DNA of 7,324 nt from Chitinophagaceae bacterium (GCA_025963615.1 JAOQAL010000372.1:1-7324), one strand, 5' to 3'. Counted from the stretch's first letter, positions 1 through 6,803 are shown. Numbers and translations: made by a program. The notes: generated by a model not told the origin, from the letters alone.

Positions 1-318
1 CGGGTGGCTTTTTTCGTTTACTTTTTTTTCCACAAAAAAAAGTAAGAGGAAGAAATTGCTGATAATTAAGGAAGTTGCCTTGGCCAAACAAAAAGAAACG
101 AAAAAGCAACCAAAAGCTCATTTGATATCCGAAAGCTCAACGAAGATTTAAAAATGGATTGTGGTGATATTGACTTTCGGTTTGATTTAAAGCCGGTTGA
201 TGATCATTAATCCGCCGACATTGTAAAATGAGTTAATAACCGCATTTTTCCCGTTAAATCTTTATCCAGCTTACTTTTAACCTAGGTGAATAGCTCTTAA
301 CTTGACGCCAATGCGGTC
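1..318 (+). repeat. Dispersed non-coding repeat, copy A (cut by left window edge)
   Basis: This stretch has no credible gene and aligns along nearly its whole length with positions 4268-4532. Shared blocks, in order, are a G-rich/T-rich start, an A/T hairpin, 'GAAATTGCTGAT', 'AAGGAAGTTGCCTT', a 50-nt core at 107-156, 'TTGACTTTCGGTTTGATTT', and the end block TTAACTTGACGCCAATGCG (297-315). The 50-nt core matches copy B at 46 of 50 positions and copy C at 48 of 50, counted by eye. Copy A carries about 49 extra nt at 195-243 that copy B lacks. The alignment begins at base 1, so the copy probably continues outside the window. It lies directly downstream of chrA and ends about 25 nt from its stop. 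Function is unknown; it could be a mobile repeat, a structured RNA or a transcription-end element. Confidence 0.88.
18..45. other. A/T-rich hairpin of repeat copy A
   Basis: This is a perfect 12-bp inverted repeat: left arm TTACTTTTTTTT (18-29), loop CCAC (30-33), right arm AAAAAAAAGTAA (34-45). Copies B and C hold a hairpin at the same place with different arms. The stem is almost all A-T pairs, so it is unlikely to be a classical strong terminator. It may be a DNA or RNA structure that marks the repeat. Confidence 0.75.
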
Positions 319-325
319 TGATCAA

Positions 326-343
326 GAAATCAAAAATGATTTC
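326..343 (-). terminator. Weak hairpin across the chrA stop codon
   Basis: A 7-bp inverted repeat, GAAATCA (326-332) and TGATTTC (337-343), has a 4-nt loop (AAAA on +). It overlaps the TGA stop of chrA (344-342 on the minus strand). The stem is AT-rich and no T-tract follows it on the minus strand, so a terminator role is only a guess based on position. Confidence 0.25.
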
Positions 344-1586
344 AGAATAAATACCCCAGTAAAAGACAGCAGAGAACAATAAAAGGCGGTGCAAGCCTTG
401 TAAATTGAAGTAACAAAAAGGTACCGATTATCACCATCACATTAATAAGGCTGATTGTTTTTGCTTCAATAAGTGATATGTCTTTCATGATATAAAATGT
501 AGAAGCTAGCATGATACCAACAACAACTGCATTAATTCCTTCCAGGGATCGGTATACTGCAGCATACTTTTTCAGGTTGTGCCAGATAGGAAAGAAAAAC
601 AATACTAATAACGCACTTGGCAAAAAAATCGCGATCGCTCCGATAAGGCATCCGACTAGCTGCATTTTAGTACCCTCATCTTTTAGAGCCATGCCGCCAG
701 CAAACGAAGCAATGGAAAAAACAGGACCCGGCATTCCCCGTACAATACCCATTCCGGTATACATATCATCTTTATCTATCGTAATTATGTTCTGATCCTT
801 ATTCTTTTCTTTTACGGCAACAGAACGGATACAAAACTGTTCATACATCATGGGCATCAATACTTGTCCCCCACCAAAAACAAGACTACCCATCCGATAA
901 GTATTTTCAAACAGATTGATAGGCTTGCGGTGAGGCCAGTCATTTTTACGGGCGGTTTCGCTGATAAGTCCCGCCGTAATAAAAATTATTCCGAACAACC
1001 AAAAATTCCACCACCGGATCTGCTGTGGCTTCTGTTCAGTTTGCGGAATTCTTTTTCTGCTCAGGTTAGTTGCTATGCCGCCCAGCACAATTAGTAACGG
1101 AAATATTCCTGGTAATTTAAAGAATATATAGGTCGCTACCGTAGATACAAGCATGATGATCCATGTTATTGGATTTTTTATCGAAATATGAAAAGCCATA
1201 ATGGAAGCATACAATAAAAACCCAACCGCCATAGGTGGAATAAATTTAAACACATCATTATGCAATGTTTTTTTATCAATGTAGGGAAGTAAAAAAGAAA
1301 AAGCACCCATTAATATGCAGGCAGGAATGATCCATATAATCAATGTCATGACGGCAAGCGGAACTCCACCTTGTTTATAACCGATAAGGGTAACCGTTTG
1401 TGTGGATGAAGCGCCAGGCAGCAGGTTACAAAAAGCATTATACTCGATTAATTCTTCTTCGGTAATATAAGGATACTGATGCACAAATGTTTTCATCATC
1501 ATGGCAATATGTGCCTGCGGACCGCCAATAGCAGTGAGACTATAAAAAAAAACACTACGCAAAAATGCAAAGTGGCGGAGCATCAT
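342..1586 (-). CDS. chrA: Chromate transporter, CHR family (long-chain ChrA)
   Basis: The product is an inner-membrane protein of 414 residues, the usual size of two-domain (long-chain) CHR transporters, which in characterised members export chromate and lower its toxicity. Two homologous halves can be seen. The N half has GGPQAH at residues 21-26 and LPGASSTQ at 56-63; the C half has FGGGQVLMP at 237-245 and MPGP at 285-288. Hydrophobic segments cover about 75-100, 115-133, 140-175, 193-208, 308-333, 352-366 and 378-412. The N-half PGP-like motif reads PGA (Ala59), while the C half keeps PGP. The start is one of two adjacent ATGs (1586 or 1583). The gene stands alone and diverges from the M20 amidohydrolase; no ChrB-type regulator is visible. 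Family membership is firm. Chromate as the true substrate is inferred, since many CHR proteins are untested and others may move other anions. Confidence 0.93.
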   Translation of the reverse strand: MMLRHFAFLRSVFFYSLTAIGGPQAHIAMMMKTFVHQYPYITEEELIEYNAFCNLLPGASSTQTVTLIGYKQGGVPLAVMTLIIWIIPACILMGAFSFLLPYIDKKTLHNDVFKFIPPMAVGFLLYASIMAFHISIKNPITWIIMLVSTVATYIFFKLPGIFPLLIVLGGIATNLSRKRIPQTEQKPQQIRWWNFWLFGIIFITAGLISETARKNDWPHRKPINLFENTYRMGSLVFGGGQVLMPMMYEQFCIRSVAVKEKNKDQNIITIDKDDMYTGMGIVRGMPGPVFSIASFAGGMALKDEGTKMQLVGCLIGAIAIFLPSALLVLFFFPIWHNLKKYAAVYRSLEGINAVVVGIMLASTFYIMKDISLIEAKTISLINVMVIIGTFLLLQFTRLAPPFIVLCCLLLGYLF

Positions 1587-1675
1587 ATAAGTAAATATAA
1601 AAAAATCAATTTGGATAATAAGACAGTTCTTTCAACAGCAATCATCTTTTATTGTAAATTCATAAAAATATCTAC
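1587..1675. promoter_or_regulatory. Divergent gap between chrA and the M20 gene
   Basis: These 89 AT-rich bases must hold the promoters of both divergent genes unless transcription starts elsewhere. I found no TAnnTTTG element on either strand. A TTTG at 1610-1613 on + could serve as a -33 element for the M20 gene, but no matching -7 element follows at the expected distance. The leader before the 1676 ATG is A/T-rich with no Shine-Dalgarno, as is usual in Bacteroidota. The regulatory role is inferred from gene layout. Confidence 0.35.
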
Positions 1676-2983
1676 ATGAGACGCTTTTTAATATTCACTT
1701 CCTGCTGCTTCTTTTCGTTTCAGCTTATAGCCCAGAAAGAACAATTGCTGCTGAAACAAAAGCTTTCAATTGCCGCGGATAAAATGGAACCGCAATGCAT
1801 CACCTGGCGGAGAGATTTTCACCAACATCCGGAATTAAGCAACAGGGAATTTAGAACATCAAAAATTATTGCTGACTACTTAAGATCACTTGGCTTAGAA
1901 GTAAAAGAAGGGGTAGCTAAAACCGGAGTTGTAGGAATACTGACAGGAGGAAAACCCGGACCCTGCATCGGACTTCGGGCAGATATGGACGCACTTCCTG
2001 TAACAGAAAGAACCAGAGTTCCCTTTGCTTCAAAAGAAAAAGCGACTTATAACGACCAGGAAGTTGGCGTAATGCATGCCTGCGGACATGATACGCATAT
2101 GGCAATACTAATGAGTGTGGCAAAAATTTTATCCGGGATAAAAAGCGAATTAAAAGGTACCGTAAAATTTGTTTTCCAACCTGCAGAAGAAGGACCTCCG
2201 GGAAATGAAGAAGGAGGGGCTCCTTTAATGATTAAGGAAGGTGTATTGGATAATCCAAAAGTTGACGTTATGTTTGGTCTGCACATTAATGCCCAGACTC
2301 AGGTGGGTATTATAAAATATCGTTCCGGCGGCATCATGGCGGCATCGGATTGGTTTGATATAAAAGTCAACGGCAAACAATCCCATGGATCGCAGCCCTG
2401 GTTAGGAATTGACCCGGTTGTTATAGCTGCCCAGATTATAACGGGTTTACAAACTATCATCAGCAGGCAGACAGAGCTGACTAAAAATGCCGCCGTAATA
2501 TCCGTTTGTGTTATTAATGGTGGAGTACGGCCGAATATTATTCCTGAAACCTTAACTATGAAAGGAACTTTCAGAACCCTGGATAAGGAAATGCAAAAAG
2601 ATATTACTGAAAAAATTGCACGTACAGCGACAAAGATTGCGGAAAGTGCAGGAGCTACCGCGGATGTAACCTTTGAAAATAAAACCCTGATCACTTATAA
2701 TGATCCGGAACTCACTAAAAAAATGGTTCCCTCATTTATCGCAGCTGCTGGGGCCGGCAATACACTGGAAACCGATGCAGTAACCGGGGCAGAAGATTTT
2801 TCATTCTTTGCTGATAAAGTACCTTCCATATTCTTTTTTCTTGGCGGCATGACCAGCGGCACAGATCCTAAAACTACGGGGGCGCATCATACTCCTGATT
2901 TCTTTATAGATGAAAGGGGCATGAAGACAGGCATTAAAGCCTTTTGTAACCTGGTGGTTGATTATATGAACATGCCCAAATAA
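1676..2983 (+). CDS. Exported M20D-family metal-dependent amidohydrolase
   Basis: This 435-residue protein belongs to the M20D group (N-acyl-amino-acid, hippurate and IAA-amino-acid hydrolases), which cleaves amide bonds to free an amino acid. An N-terminal signal peptide ends near residue 19 (LIA|Q), so the enzyme is probably periplasmic. Family motifs appear in order: RRDFHQHPELSNRE (45-58), RADMDALPV (101-109), HACGHDTH (134-141), QPAEEG (168-173), GLHI (201-204), the lid-domain QSHGSQPWLGIDP (235-247), NGGVRPNIIP (281-290), GAEDFSFF (371-378) and HHTPDFF (404-410). By family comparison the metal ligands are Cys136, His138, Glu172, His203 and His405, with Glu171 as the likely general base; all are present. 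Length is slightly above the cytosolic enzymes because of the signal peptide. A serine hydrolase starts 5 nt after the stop, suggesting an operon. The exact substrate cannot be told; peptide, acyl-amino-acid or amidated scavenging are options. Confidence 0.93.
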   Translation: MRRFLIFTSCCFFSFQLIAQKEQLLLKQKLSIAADKMEPQCITWRRDFHQHPELSNREFRTSKIIADYLRSLGLEVKEGVAKTGVVGILTGGKPGPCIGLRADMDALPVTERTRVPFASKEKATYNDQEVGVMHACGHDTHMAILMSVAKILSGIKSELKGTVKFVFQPAEEGPPGNEEGGAPLMIKEGVLDNPKVDVMFGLHINAQTQVGIIKYRSGGIMAASDWFDIKVNGKQSHGSQPWLGIDPVVIAAQIITGLQTIISRQTELTKNAAVISVCVINGGVRPNIIPETLTMKGTFRTLDKEMQKDITEKIARTATKIAESAGATADVTFENKTLITYNDPELTKKMVPSFIAAAGAGNTLETDAVTGAEDFSFFADKVPSIFFFLGGMTSGTDPKTTGAHHTPDFFIDERGMKTGIKAFCNLVVDYMNMPK

Positions 2984-2988
2984 AACAC

Positions 2989-3873
2989 ATGATCAAAAAA
3001 CTTTTTTGTCTAAGTATTTTCTTCTTAATTGTTGCTATTGTTTCCGCACAAAAAACGGATAAGAAACTACAGTTGAAAATTGAAGATTTAATAAGGGATT
3101 TTAAAGGTGATATTGGTGTTTATGTAAAGGATATTAAAAACAAAACAACGGTTGCCATTAATGCTGATTCGGTTTTCCCCACGGCAAGTATGATAAAAGT
3201 GCCGATTCTTATCGGCATAATGGATAAGATAAATAAAGGCGGGCTACAATATCACCAGCAACTTGTCTATAAAGATTCATTACTGTATGAAGGGGAAGAT
3301 ATCCTGGGATCCTTTAAAACAGGAGAAAAAATTGAACTCAGTAAGGTAATGATGCTGATGCTTACGATGAGCGACAATACAGCCAGCCTGTGGTTGCAAA
3401 GTTTAGCCGGAACCGGTACGCGCATTAATGAAATAGTGGACAGCCTTGGTTTTAAAATTACCAGAGTTAACTCCAGGACACCGGGTCGTGAAGTAAGCCG
3501 GAATGATTATGGCTGGGGCCAGACATCCCCGAAGGAAATGGCCAGCTTATTGGAAAAAATTTACCGCGGAGAAATTATCAACGATTCACTAAGTAATAAC
3601 ATGTTGAGGCTCCTGGGAAGAAATTATTGGGATGAACAAGCCTTATCGCAGGTTCCCCCAACGATAGAAGTTTTTTCTAAAAGTGGTGCTGTGGATGAAA
3701 CCCGGAATGAAGTATTGCTGGTCAATGCGCCACATCACCCTTATGTATTTTGTATCTGCACAAAAAATAATAAAGATCAAAGCTGGAATGCCGATAATGA
3801 GGCGTGGGTGCTTACACGCAAAATTTCTAAATTATTATGGGAATATTTTGAACCACATTATCAGCGTTACTGA
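2989..3873 (+). CDS. Exported class A beta-lactamase-like serine hydrolase
   Basis: The protein is 294 residues, close to the usual class A beta-lactamase length, with a signal peptide cleaved near residue 20 (VSA|Q). Family motifs are present: the S-x-x-K nucleophile motif SMIK at 67-70, SDN at 128-130, and KSG at 231-233 (the KTG box). The omega-loop region reads TPGREVSRNDYGWGQTSP (164-181). Its only Glu, Glu168, sits about three residues closer to the following T-S-P than Glu166 does in TEM-type enzymes, and the E-x-x-L-N pattern is missing. It therefore fits the wider PenP-like family, but beta-lactam hydrolysis is uncertain. It could instead be a penicillin-binding, peptidase or esterase-like protein. 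It follows the M20D gene by 5 nt and is probably translated from the same mRNA. Nothing suggests recent transfer: no mobile gene adjoins it and codon use looks like its neighbours. Confidence 0.88.
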   Translation: MIKKLFCLSIFFLIVAIVSAQKTDKKLQLKIEDLIRDFKGDIGVYVKDIKNKTTVAINADSVFPTASMIKVPILIGIMDKINKGGLQYHQQLVYKDSLLYEGEDILGSFKTGEKIELSKVMMLMLTMSDNTASLWLQSLAGTGTRINEIVDSLGFKITRVNSRTPGREVSRNDYGWGQTSPKEMASLLEKIYRGEIINDSLSNNMLRLLGRNYWDEQALSQVPPTIEVFSKSGAVDETRNEVLLVNAPHHPYVFCICTKNNKDQSWNADNEAWVLTRKISKLLWEYFEPHYQRY

Positions 3874-4131
3874 AAGATGTCTTTCCAAACCTGCAATCCT
3901 CCAAAATCCTTCCCGTCCGGGGCGAATCGACAATCTGTAGGAGTGATCGTGTTATTAAGCTGTTTACCCGAATAACCTATAATGGTTCATTCAACCGAAT
4001 TTTCCAGCGCCTCCCGGTGACTGACTTAAAAACATATTCGGCTATAGTATAGCAGATCGGGACAGCGCCAATAATAATTTCACATAGCACGAATAACTAT
4101 CGGGACTTTTTCTGTCGCAGATTCACTGTGA
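3874..4131. other. Gene-free stretch after the hydrolase operon
   Basis: No convincing gene or RNA is visible here. A weak 6-bp hairpin (GAAAGA..TCTTTC, 3874-3887) lies directly after the serine-hydrolase stop, with no T-tract. The octamer ATCGGGAC occurs at 4056-4063 and 4099-4106 and again at 4535-4542. A 13-nt palindrome lies at 4041-4053. The region could be decayed or repeat-derived DNA; I recognise nothing in it. Confidence 0.5.
4041..4053. repeat. 13-nt perfect palindrome
   Basis: GCTATAGTATAGC has two 6-nt arms around a central G. It may be a protein-binding site or chance; no gene start lies nearby to support an operator role. Confidence 0.35.
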
Positions 4132-4154
4132 CTATCGCATTGACGTCAAGTTAA
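4132..4154 (-). repeat. Left inverted repeat of the 401-bp element
   Basis: Read on the minus strand this begins TTAACTTGACGTCAATGCG and continues into ATAG. It matches 4510-4532 at 21 of 23 positions and 297-315 of copy A at 18 of 19. It includes the 10-nt palindrome TTGACGTCAA (4140-4149), which the right-hand copy has lost through two substitutions. Confidence 0.7.
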
Positions 4155-4242
4155 TTGTGATAGCAAGTCTGTTGTTTCTGTCAAGGGAGTAGCGATAAAC
4201 TGCTGAGTTCACAGTAGCACAGAAGCCCCATCAGGGAACCAG

Positions 4243-4282
4243 CCCGAAAACGCGCTGTTATCGTTTTCGGGGGGCCTTTTTG
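4243..4282 (+). terminator. Terminator-like hairpin with T-tract inside the repeat element
   Basis: A perfect 10-bp stem, CCCGAAAACG (4243-4252) and CGTTTTCGGG (4262-4271), encloses a 9-nt loop and is followed by GGGCC and then TTTTTG. On the plus strand this resembles a Rho-independent terminator. It lies about 370 nt beyond the hydrolase operon, so it could catch read-through toward feoB. The right arm lines up with the very first bases of the window in copy A, so it seems to be part of the repeat family rather than specific to this operon. Confidence 0.45.
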
Positions 4283-4308
4283 TTTCTTTTTGGCCACACA
4301 AAAAGAAA
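4283..4308. other. A/T-rich hairpin of repeat copy B
   Basis: The arms are TTTCTTTTTG (4283-4292) and CAAAAAGAAA (4299-4308), a perfect 10-bp stem with a 6-nt loop, GCCACA. It occupies the same place as the copy A hairpin but with a different arm sequence, and pairing is preserved. Confidence 0.75.
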
Positions 4309-4509
4309 GGAGAAAGAAATTGCTGATTAATTAAGGAAGTTGCCTTAGCCAAACAAAAACGAAAAAGCAACAAAAAGCTCATTTGATATCCAAAAGCCCA
4401 ACGAAGATTTAAAAACGAATACTAGTCATGTTGACTTTCGGTTTGATTTAAAGCCATTTTTCCATTTAAATCCTTGCCCAGCTTGCTTTTATACCTATGT
4501 GAATATCTC

Positions 4510-4532
4510 TTAACTTGACGCCTATGCGATAG
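4510..4532 (+). repeat. Right inverted repeat of the 401-bp element
   Basis: It begins TTAACTTGACGCCTATGCG and ends in ATAG. It is the inverted partner of 4132-4154 and also the right end of repeat copy B. Copy A ends in the same block at 297-315, after which the two sequences diverge, so this block marks the right boundary of the repeat family. Confidence 0.7.
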
Positions 4533-4540
4533 CCATCGGG

Positions 4541-4626
4541 ACTACTTTTTTTTCCAAAAAAAAGTAAGAGAAAGAACAACCAAAAGCTCATTTGATATCC
4601 GAAAGCTTAACGAGGATTTAAAAATG
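4541..4626 (+). repeat. Dispersed repeat, copy C (internally deleted, truncated)
   Basis: The copy starts with the A/T hairpin TACTTTTTTTT (4543-4553), CC, AAAAAAAAGTA (4556-4566). It then jumps to the 50-nt core at 4577-4626, skipping about 55 nt that copies A and B carry between these parts. The core matches copy A at 48 of 50 positions, closer than it matches its neighbour copy B. The right half of the repeat is missing. A further AAAAAAGTAAG at 4627-4637 resembles the hairpin's right arm. It ends 47 nt before the feoB stop, so feoB transcripts would run through it in antisense. Confidence 0.85.
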
Positions 4627-4673
4627 AAAAAAGTAAGCAAAAAGCCTATCAAAAAAGACCAGAATAAATCCGG

Positions 4674-6803
4674 CTATTTGAATAATTGGTACACAATTAA
4701 ACTCATCACATAAGCCAACCCGGTCATATAAACGAATTGTATAACAGGCCATTTCCAACTTTGTGTCTCCCGCCGCACCACGGCCAGCGTACTCATACAC
4801 TGCATCGCAAACGCATAGAAAATCATCAATGAAAGACCAGAAGCTAAATTAAAGACTGGAGTTCCATCAGCGTAAACTGCAGCTTTCATTTTATCCTGCA
4901 ACAACACATTATTTTCCTCCTCATTCCCTACACTGTATAGCGTAGCCATAGTCCCTACGAATACTTCTCTCGCCGCAAAAGATGTAATTAACGCAATACC
5001 TATTTTCCAGTCATAACCTAATGGAGAAATAACCGGTTCAATCGTTTTACCTAAAATACCCGCAAACGAGTTTTCTAATTTAGCTGTACGCCATTCGGCA
5101 TTTATGGATTTACTATCTGCACCAGCCTGTCTCAATTGTTGCTGGTAATGCTGTGAAACTTTCTCCATTCTTTGCGGAGGGCCAAAAGAACTCAGTCCCC
5201 ACAGAATAAGGCTAATGATCATGATGATCTTTCCGGCATCCGTAACAAATATTTTAGCCTTATTGATCATGGTTTGTACCACGTTATTCCATCTGGGCGG
5301 CCGGTAGGTCGGTAATTCAAGGATAAAAAAACTTTTCTCTTTTATCTTAATAAACCATTTTGCTACATAGGAAACAATGAGCGCCATGACCAGAGCTAAA
5401 AGATAAAGCCCCATCATGACCAAACCTTGTAATCCTAAAAAACCGAATAGATAAGTTTTTGGAATAACAAGGCTAATGATAATTGTATATACAGGAAGCC
5501 TTGCCGAGCAACTCATCAGGGGCGTAATTAAGATAGTAAGCAAACGTTCTTTCCTGTTTTCAATATTGCGTGCACTCATAATGGCCGGCACTGCACAGGC
5601 AAAGCCGCTGATCATGGGCATTACACTTTTCCCATTCAATCCCACATTGCGCATCAGGCGATCCGTCAAAAAACTAATGCGGGCCATGTAGCCCGTATCT
5701 TCGAGTAAGGTAATAAGGCCGAATAAAATCATTATTTGCGGAACAAAAACAAGAATCCCGCTTAATCCTGCCAATAACCCATTCATGAGCAGGTCGCTCC
5801 ACCAGGCATCAGGTAAAATACCCGACAGGGTAGAATTTAGTGTTGTAAAAGCCAGGTCTATCCAGTGCATAGGGTATTGAGCCAGCCAGAATATACTTTG
5901 AAACAACAGGAAAAGTACTGCCAGCAAGATGAGATATCCCCAGCGGCGATGCAATAAGAGGTTGTCCAGCCTTTCTGTAAATAATGTCTTTTGTAAGGGA
6001 TCTGGTTCCGAAACGGATTGCTGCATTACATGTTTAATGCGGGCATACCGTTGCATTATCTCTTCAGCCTGTGTCTTGGTAGGGTTAAACTTATTTTGCT
6101 TTTCGATATTTTCTATCTTTTCCTGTATGCCATTGTTAAGTAAAAGAGATTCATGATTGATCAGATAATGGATCGCAGTATAGTCGCTTATTTGTGGAAA
6201 CAAGCCCTTTACCTGTTCGATAGATGTGGCGGCCAGACCTCTATTTTCAATAAAATCACGGACAGGTGCCTGGTAAAGTTGTCCCGCAGTTTGCTCAATG
6301 GCTTTCTTTAATTGAGGTATACCCTTTTGTTTCCGGGGATTGACCGGTATAACAGGCACACCCAACTCTCTTTCCAGCTCGGGTATATTGATGCTGATCC
6401 CTTTTTTCTTTGCCAGGTCCATCATCGTTAAAGCGATGACAAGTGGTTTTTTAAGGTCAATGATCTGGCTGCAAAACAGCAGGTTTCTTTTCAGGTTACT
6501 GGCATCAGCTACAGCTACAATCACATCCGCCTTAATTTCGTCATCCTGGTTCATTAACACTTTATAACTCACCCATTCATCCATTCTTTTTGGGTATAGA
6601 CTATAGGTTCCCGGAAGATCAATTATTTCTGCTGAAGAACCGTCGGCCAGTAACGTGTTCCCACTTTTTTTGTCCACTGTCACACCAGGGAAGTTGCCTA
6701 CTTTCTGGTTCAGCCCGGTCAGACAATTGAACAACGAACTTTTTCCGCTATTGGGGTTACCAACGAGGGCGATATGTATTTTTTTCTTTGACACGTTAAC
6801 CAA
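4674..6803 (-). CDS. feoB: Ferrous iron transport protein B
   Basis: FeoB imports Fe(II) across the inner membrane. The 709-residue length is normal. The N-terminal G domain shows G1 GNPNSGKS (15-22), G2 around Thr42 (PGVT), G3 DLPG (62-65), G4-like TMMD (126-129) and a G5-like stretch near 152-158. A helical spacer follows (about 180-285). The membrane part has LEDTGYMAR (367-375), GFACAVPAIMSARN (400-413, Cys403), MSCSARLPVY (430-439) and FAAREVFVGT (609-618), all hallmark regions. G4 has Thr where Asn is usual (NxxD). No ATG start is possible: the first in-frame Met codon (residue 74) would remove G1-G3. TTG (6803) or GTG (6794) must be used, and an in-frame TAA upstream limits extension. 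No feoA or feoC is next to it, though feoA may be elsewhere. The gene is convergent with the hydrolase operon and diverges from the M28 gene. Confidence 0.96.
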   Translation of the reverse strand: MVNVSKKKIHIALVGNPNSGKSSLFNCLTGLNQKVGNFPGVTVDKKSGNTLLADGSSAEIIDLPGTYSLYPKRMDEWVSYKVLMNQDDEIKADVIVAVADASNLKRNLLFCSQIIDLKKPLVIALTMMDLAKKKGISINIPELERELGVPVIPVNPRKQKGIPQLKKAIEQTAGQLYQAPVRDFIENRGLAATSIEQVKGLFPQISDYTAIHYLINHESLLLNNGIQEKIENIEKQNKFNPTKTQAEEIMQRYARIKHVMQQSVSEPDPLQKTLFTERLDNLLLHRRWGYLILLAVLFLLFQSIFWLAQYPMHWIDLAFTTLNSTLSGILPDAWWSDLLMNGLLAGLSGILVFVPQIMILFGLITLLEDTGYMARISFLTDRLMRNVGLNGKSVMPMISGFACAVPAIMSARNIENRKERLLTILITPLMSCSARLPVYTIIISLVIPKTYLFGFLGLQGLVMMGLYLLALVMALIVSYVAKWFIKIKEKSFFILELPTYRPPRWNNVVQTMINKAKIFVTDAGKIIMIISLILWGLSSFGPPQRMEKVSQHYQQQLRQAGADSKSINAEWRTAKLENSFAGILGKTIEPVISPLGYDWKIGIALITSFAAREVFVGTMATLYSVGNEEENNVLLQDKMKAAVYADGTPVFNLASGLSLMIFYAFAMQCMSTLAVVRRETQSWKWPVIQFVYMTGLAYVMSLIVYQLFK

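Larger units (their letters stand above)
4132..4532. mobile_element. Possible MITE-like element (401 bp, terminal inverted repeats)
   Basis: The segment is bounded by 23-bp inverted repeats that match at 21 of 23 positions (4132-4154 and 4510-4532). It encloses repeat copy B, which has relatives at 1-318 and 4541-4626. It carries no transposase and no sizeable ORF. These traits suit a small non-autonomous element mobilised in trans. Against this, I see no target-site duplication: the bases outside the two ends (TGA on the left, CCA on the right) differ. The inverted pair could also come from two separate repeat units in opposite orientation. Confidence 0.45.
4268..4532 (+). repeat. Dispersed non-coding repeat, copy B
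   Basis: This is the full-length counterpart, within this window, of copy A (1-318), in the same orientation. The blocks occur in the same order: A/T hairpin, 'GAAATTGCTGAT', 'AAGGAAGTTGCCTT', the core at 4368-4417 (46 of 50 identical to copy A), 'TTGACTTTCGGTTTGATTT', then TTAACTTGACGCCTATGCG. It lacks the 49-nt block found in copy A. It sits between the convergent 3' ends of the serine-hydrolase gene and feoB. Confidence 0.9.

Noticed and set aside
129..180. Larger stem in copy A (CCGAAAG at 129-135 with CTTTCGG at 174-180)
   Set aside because: In copy B the left arm becomes CCAAAAG while the right arm is unchanged, breaking a pair, and copy C lacks the right arm; pairing is not conserved.
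1..341. CRISPR array or retron-like RNA for the repeated segment
   Set aside because: There are no short regularly spaced repeats with unique spacers, and no cas or reverse transcriptase gene is present.
2047..2694. Minus-strand open frames inside the M20 gene
   Set aside because: They lie opposite a gene with a full set of family motifs and encode nothing recognisable, so they are shadow frames.
2989..3873. An acquired antibiotic-resistance cassette
   Set aside because: There are no integron, transposase or attachment sites next to it. The gene sits in a tight operon with a housekeeping-type hydrolase, and its omega loop is atypical for resistance enzymes.
3877..3975. A 32-codon ORF starting just after the serine-hydrolase stop
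   Set aside because: It is short, Pro/Ser-rich, matches no family I recognise, and has no start-site or conservation support.
4140..4149. TTGACGTCAA palindrome as a regulator-binding site
   Set aside because: It lies within the left inverted repeat, far from any gene start, and the other copies do not keep the palindrome.
4618..4800. Small minus-strand ORF overlapping the feoB 3' end
   Set aside because: It overlaps feoB coding sequence in another frame and extends into repeat-flanking DNA; no motif supports it.
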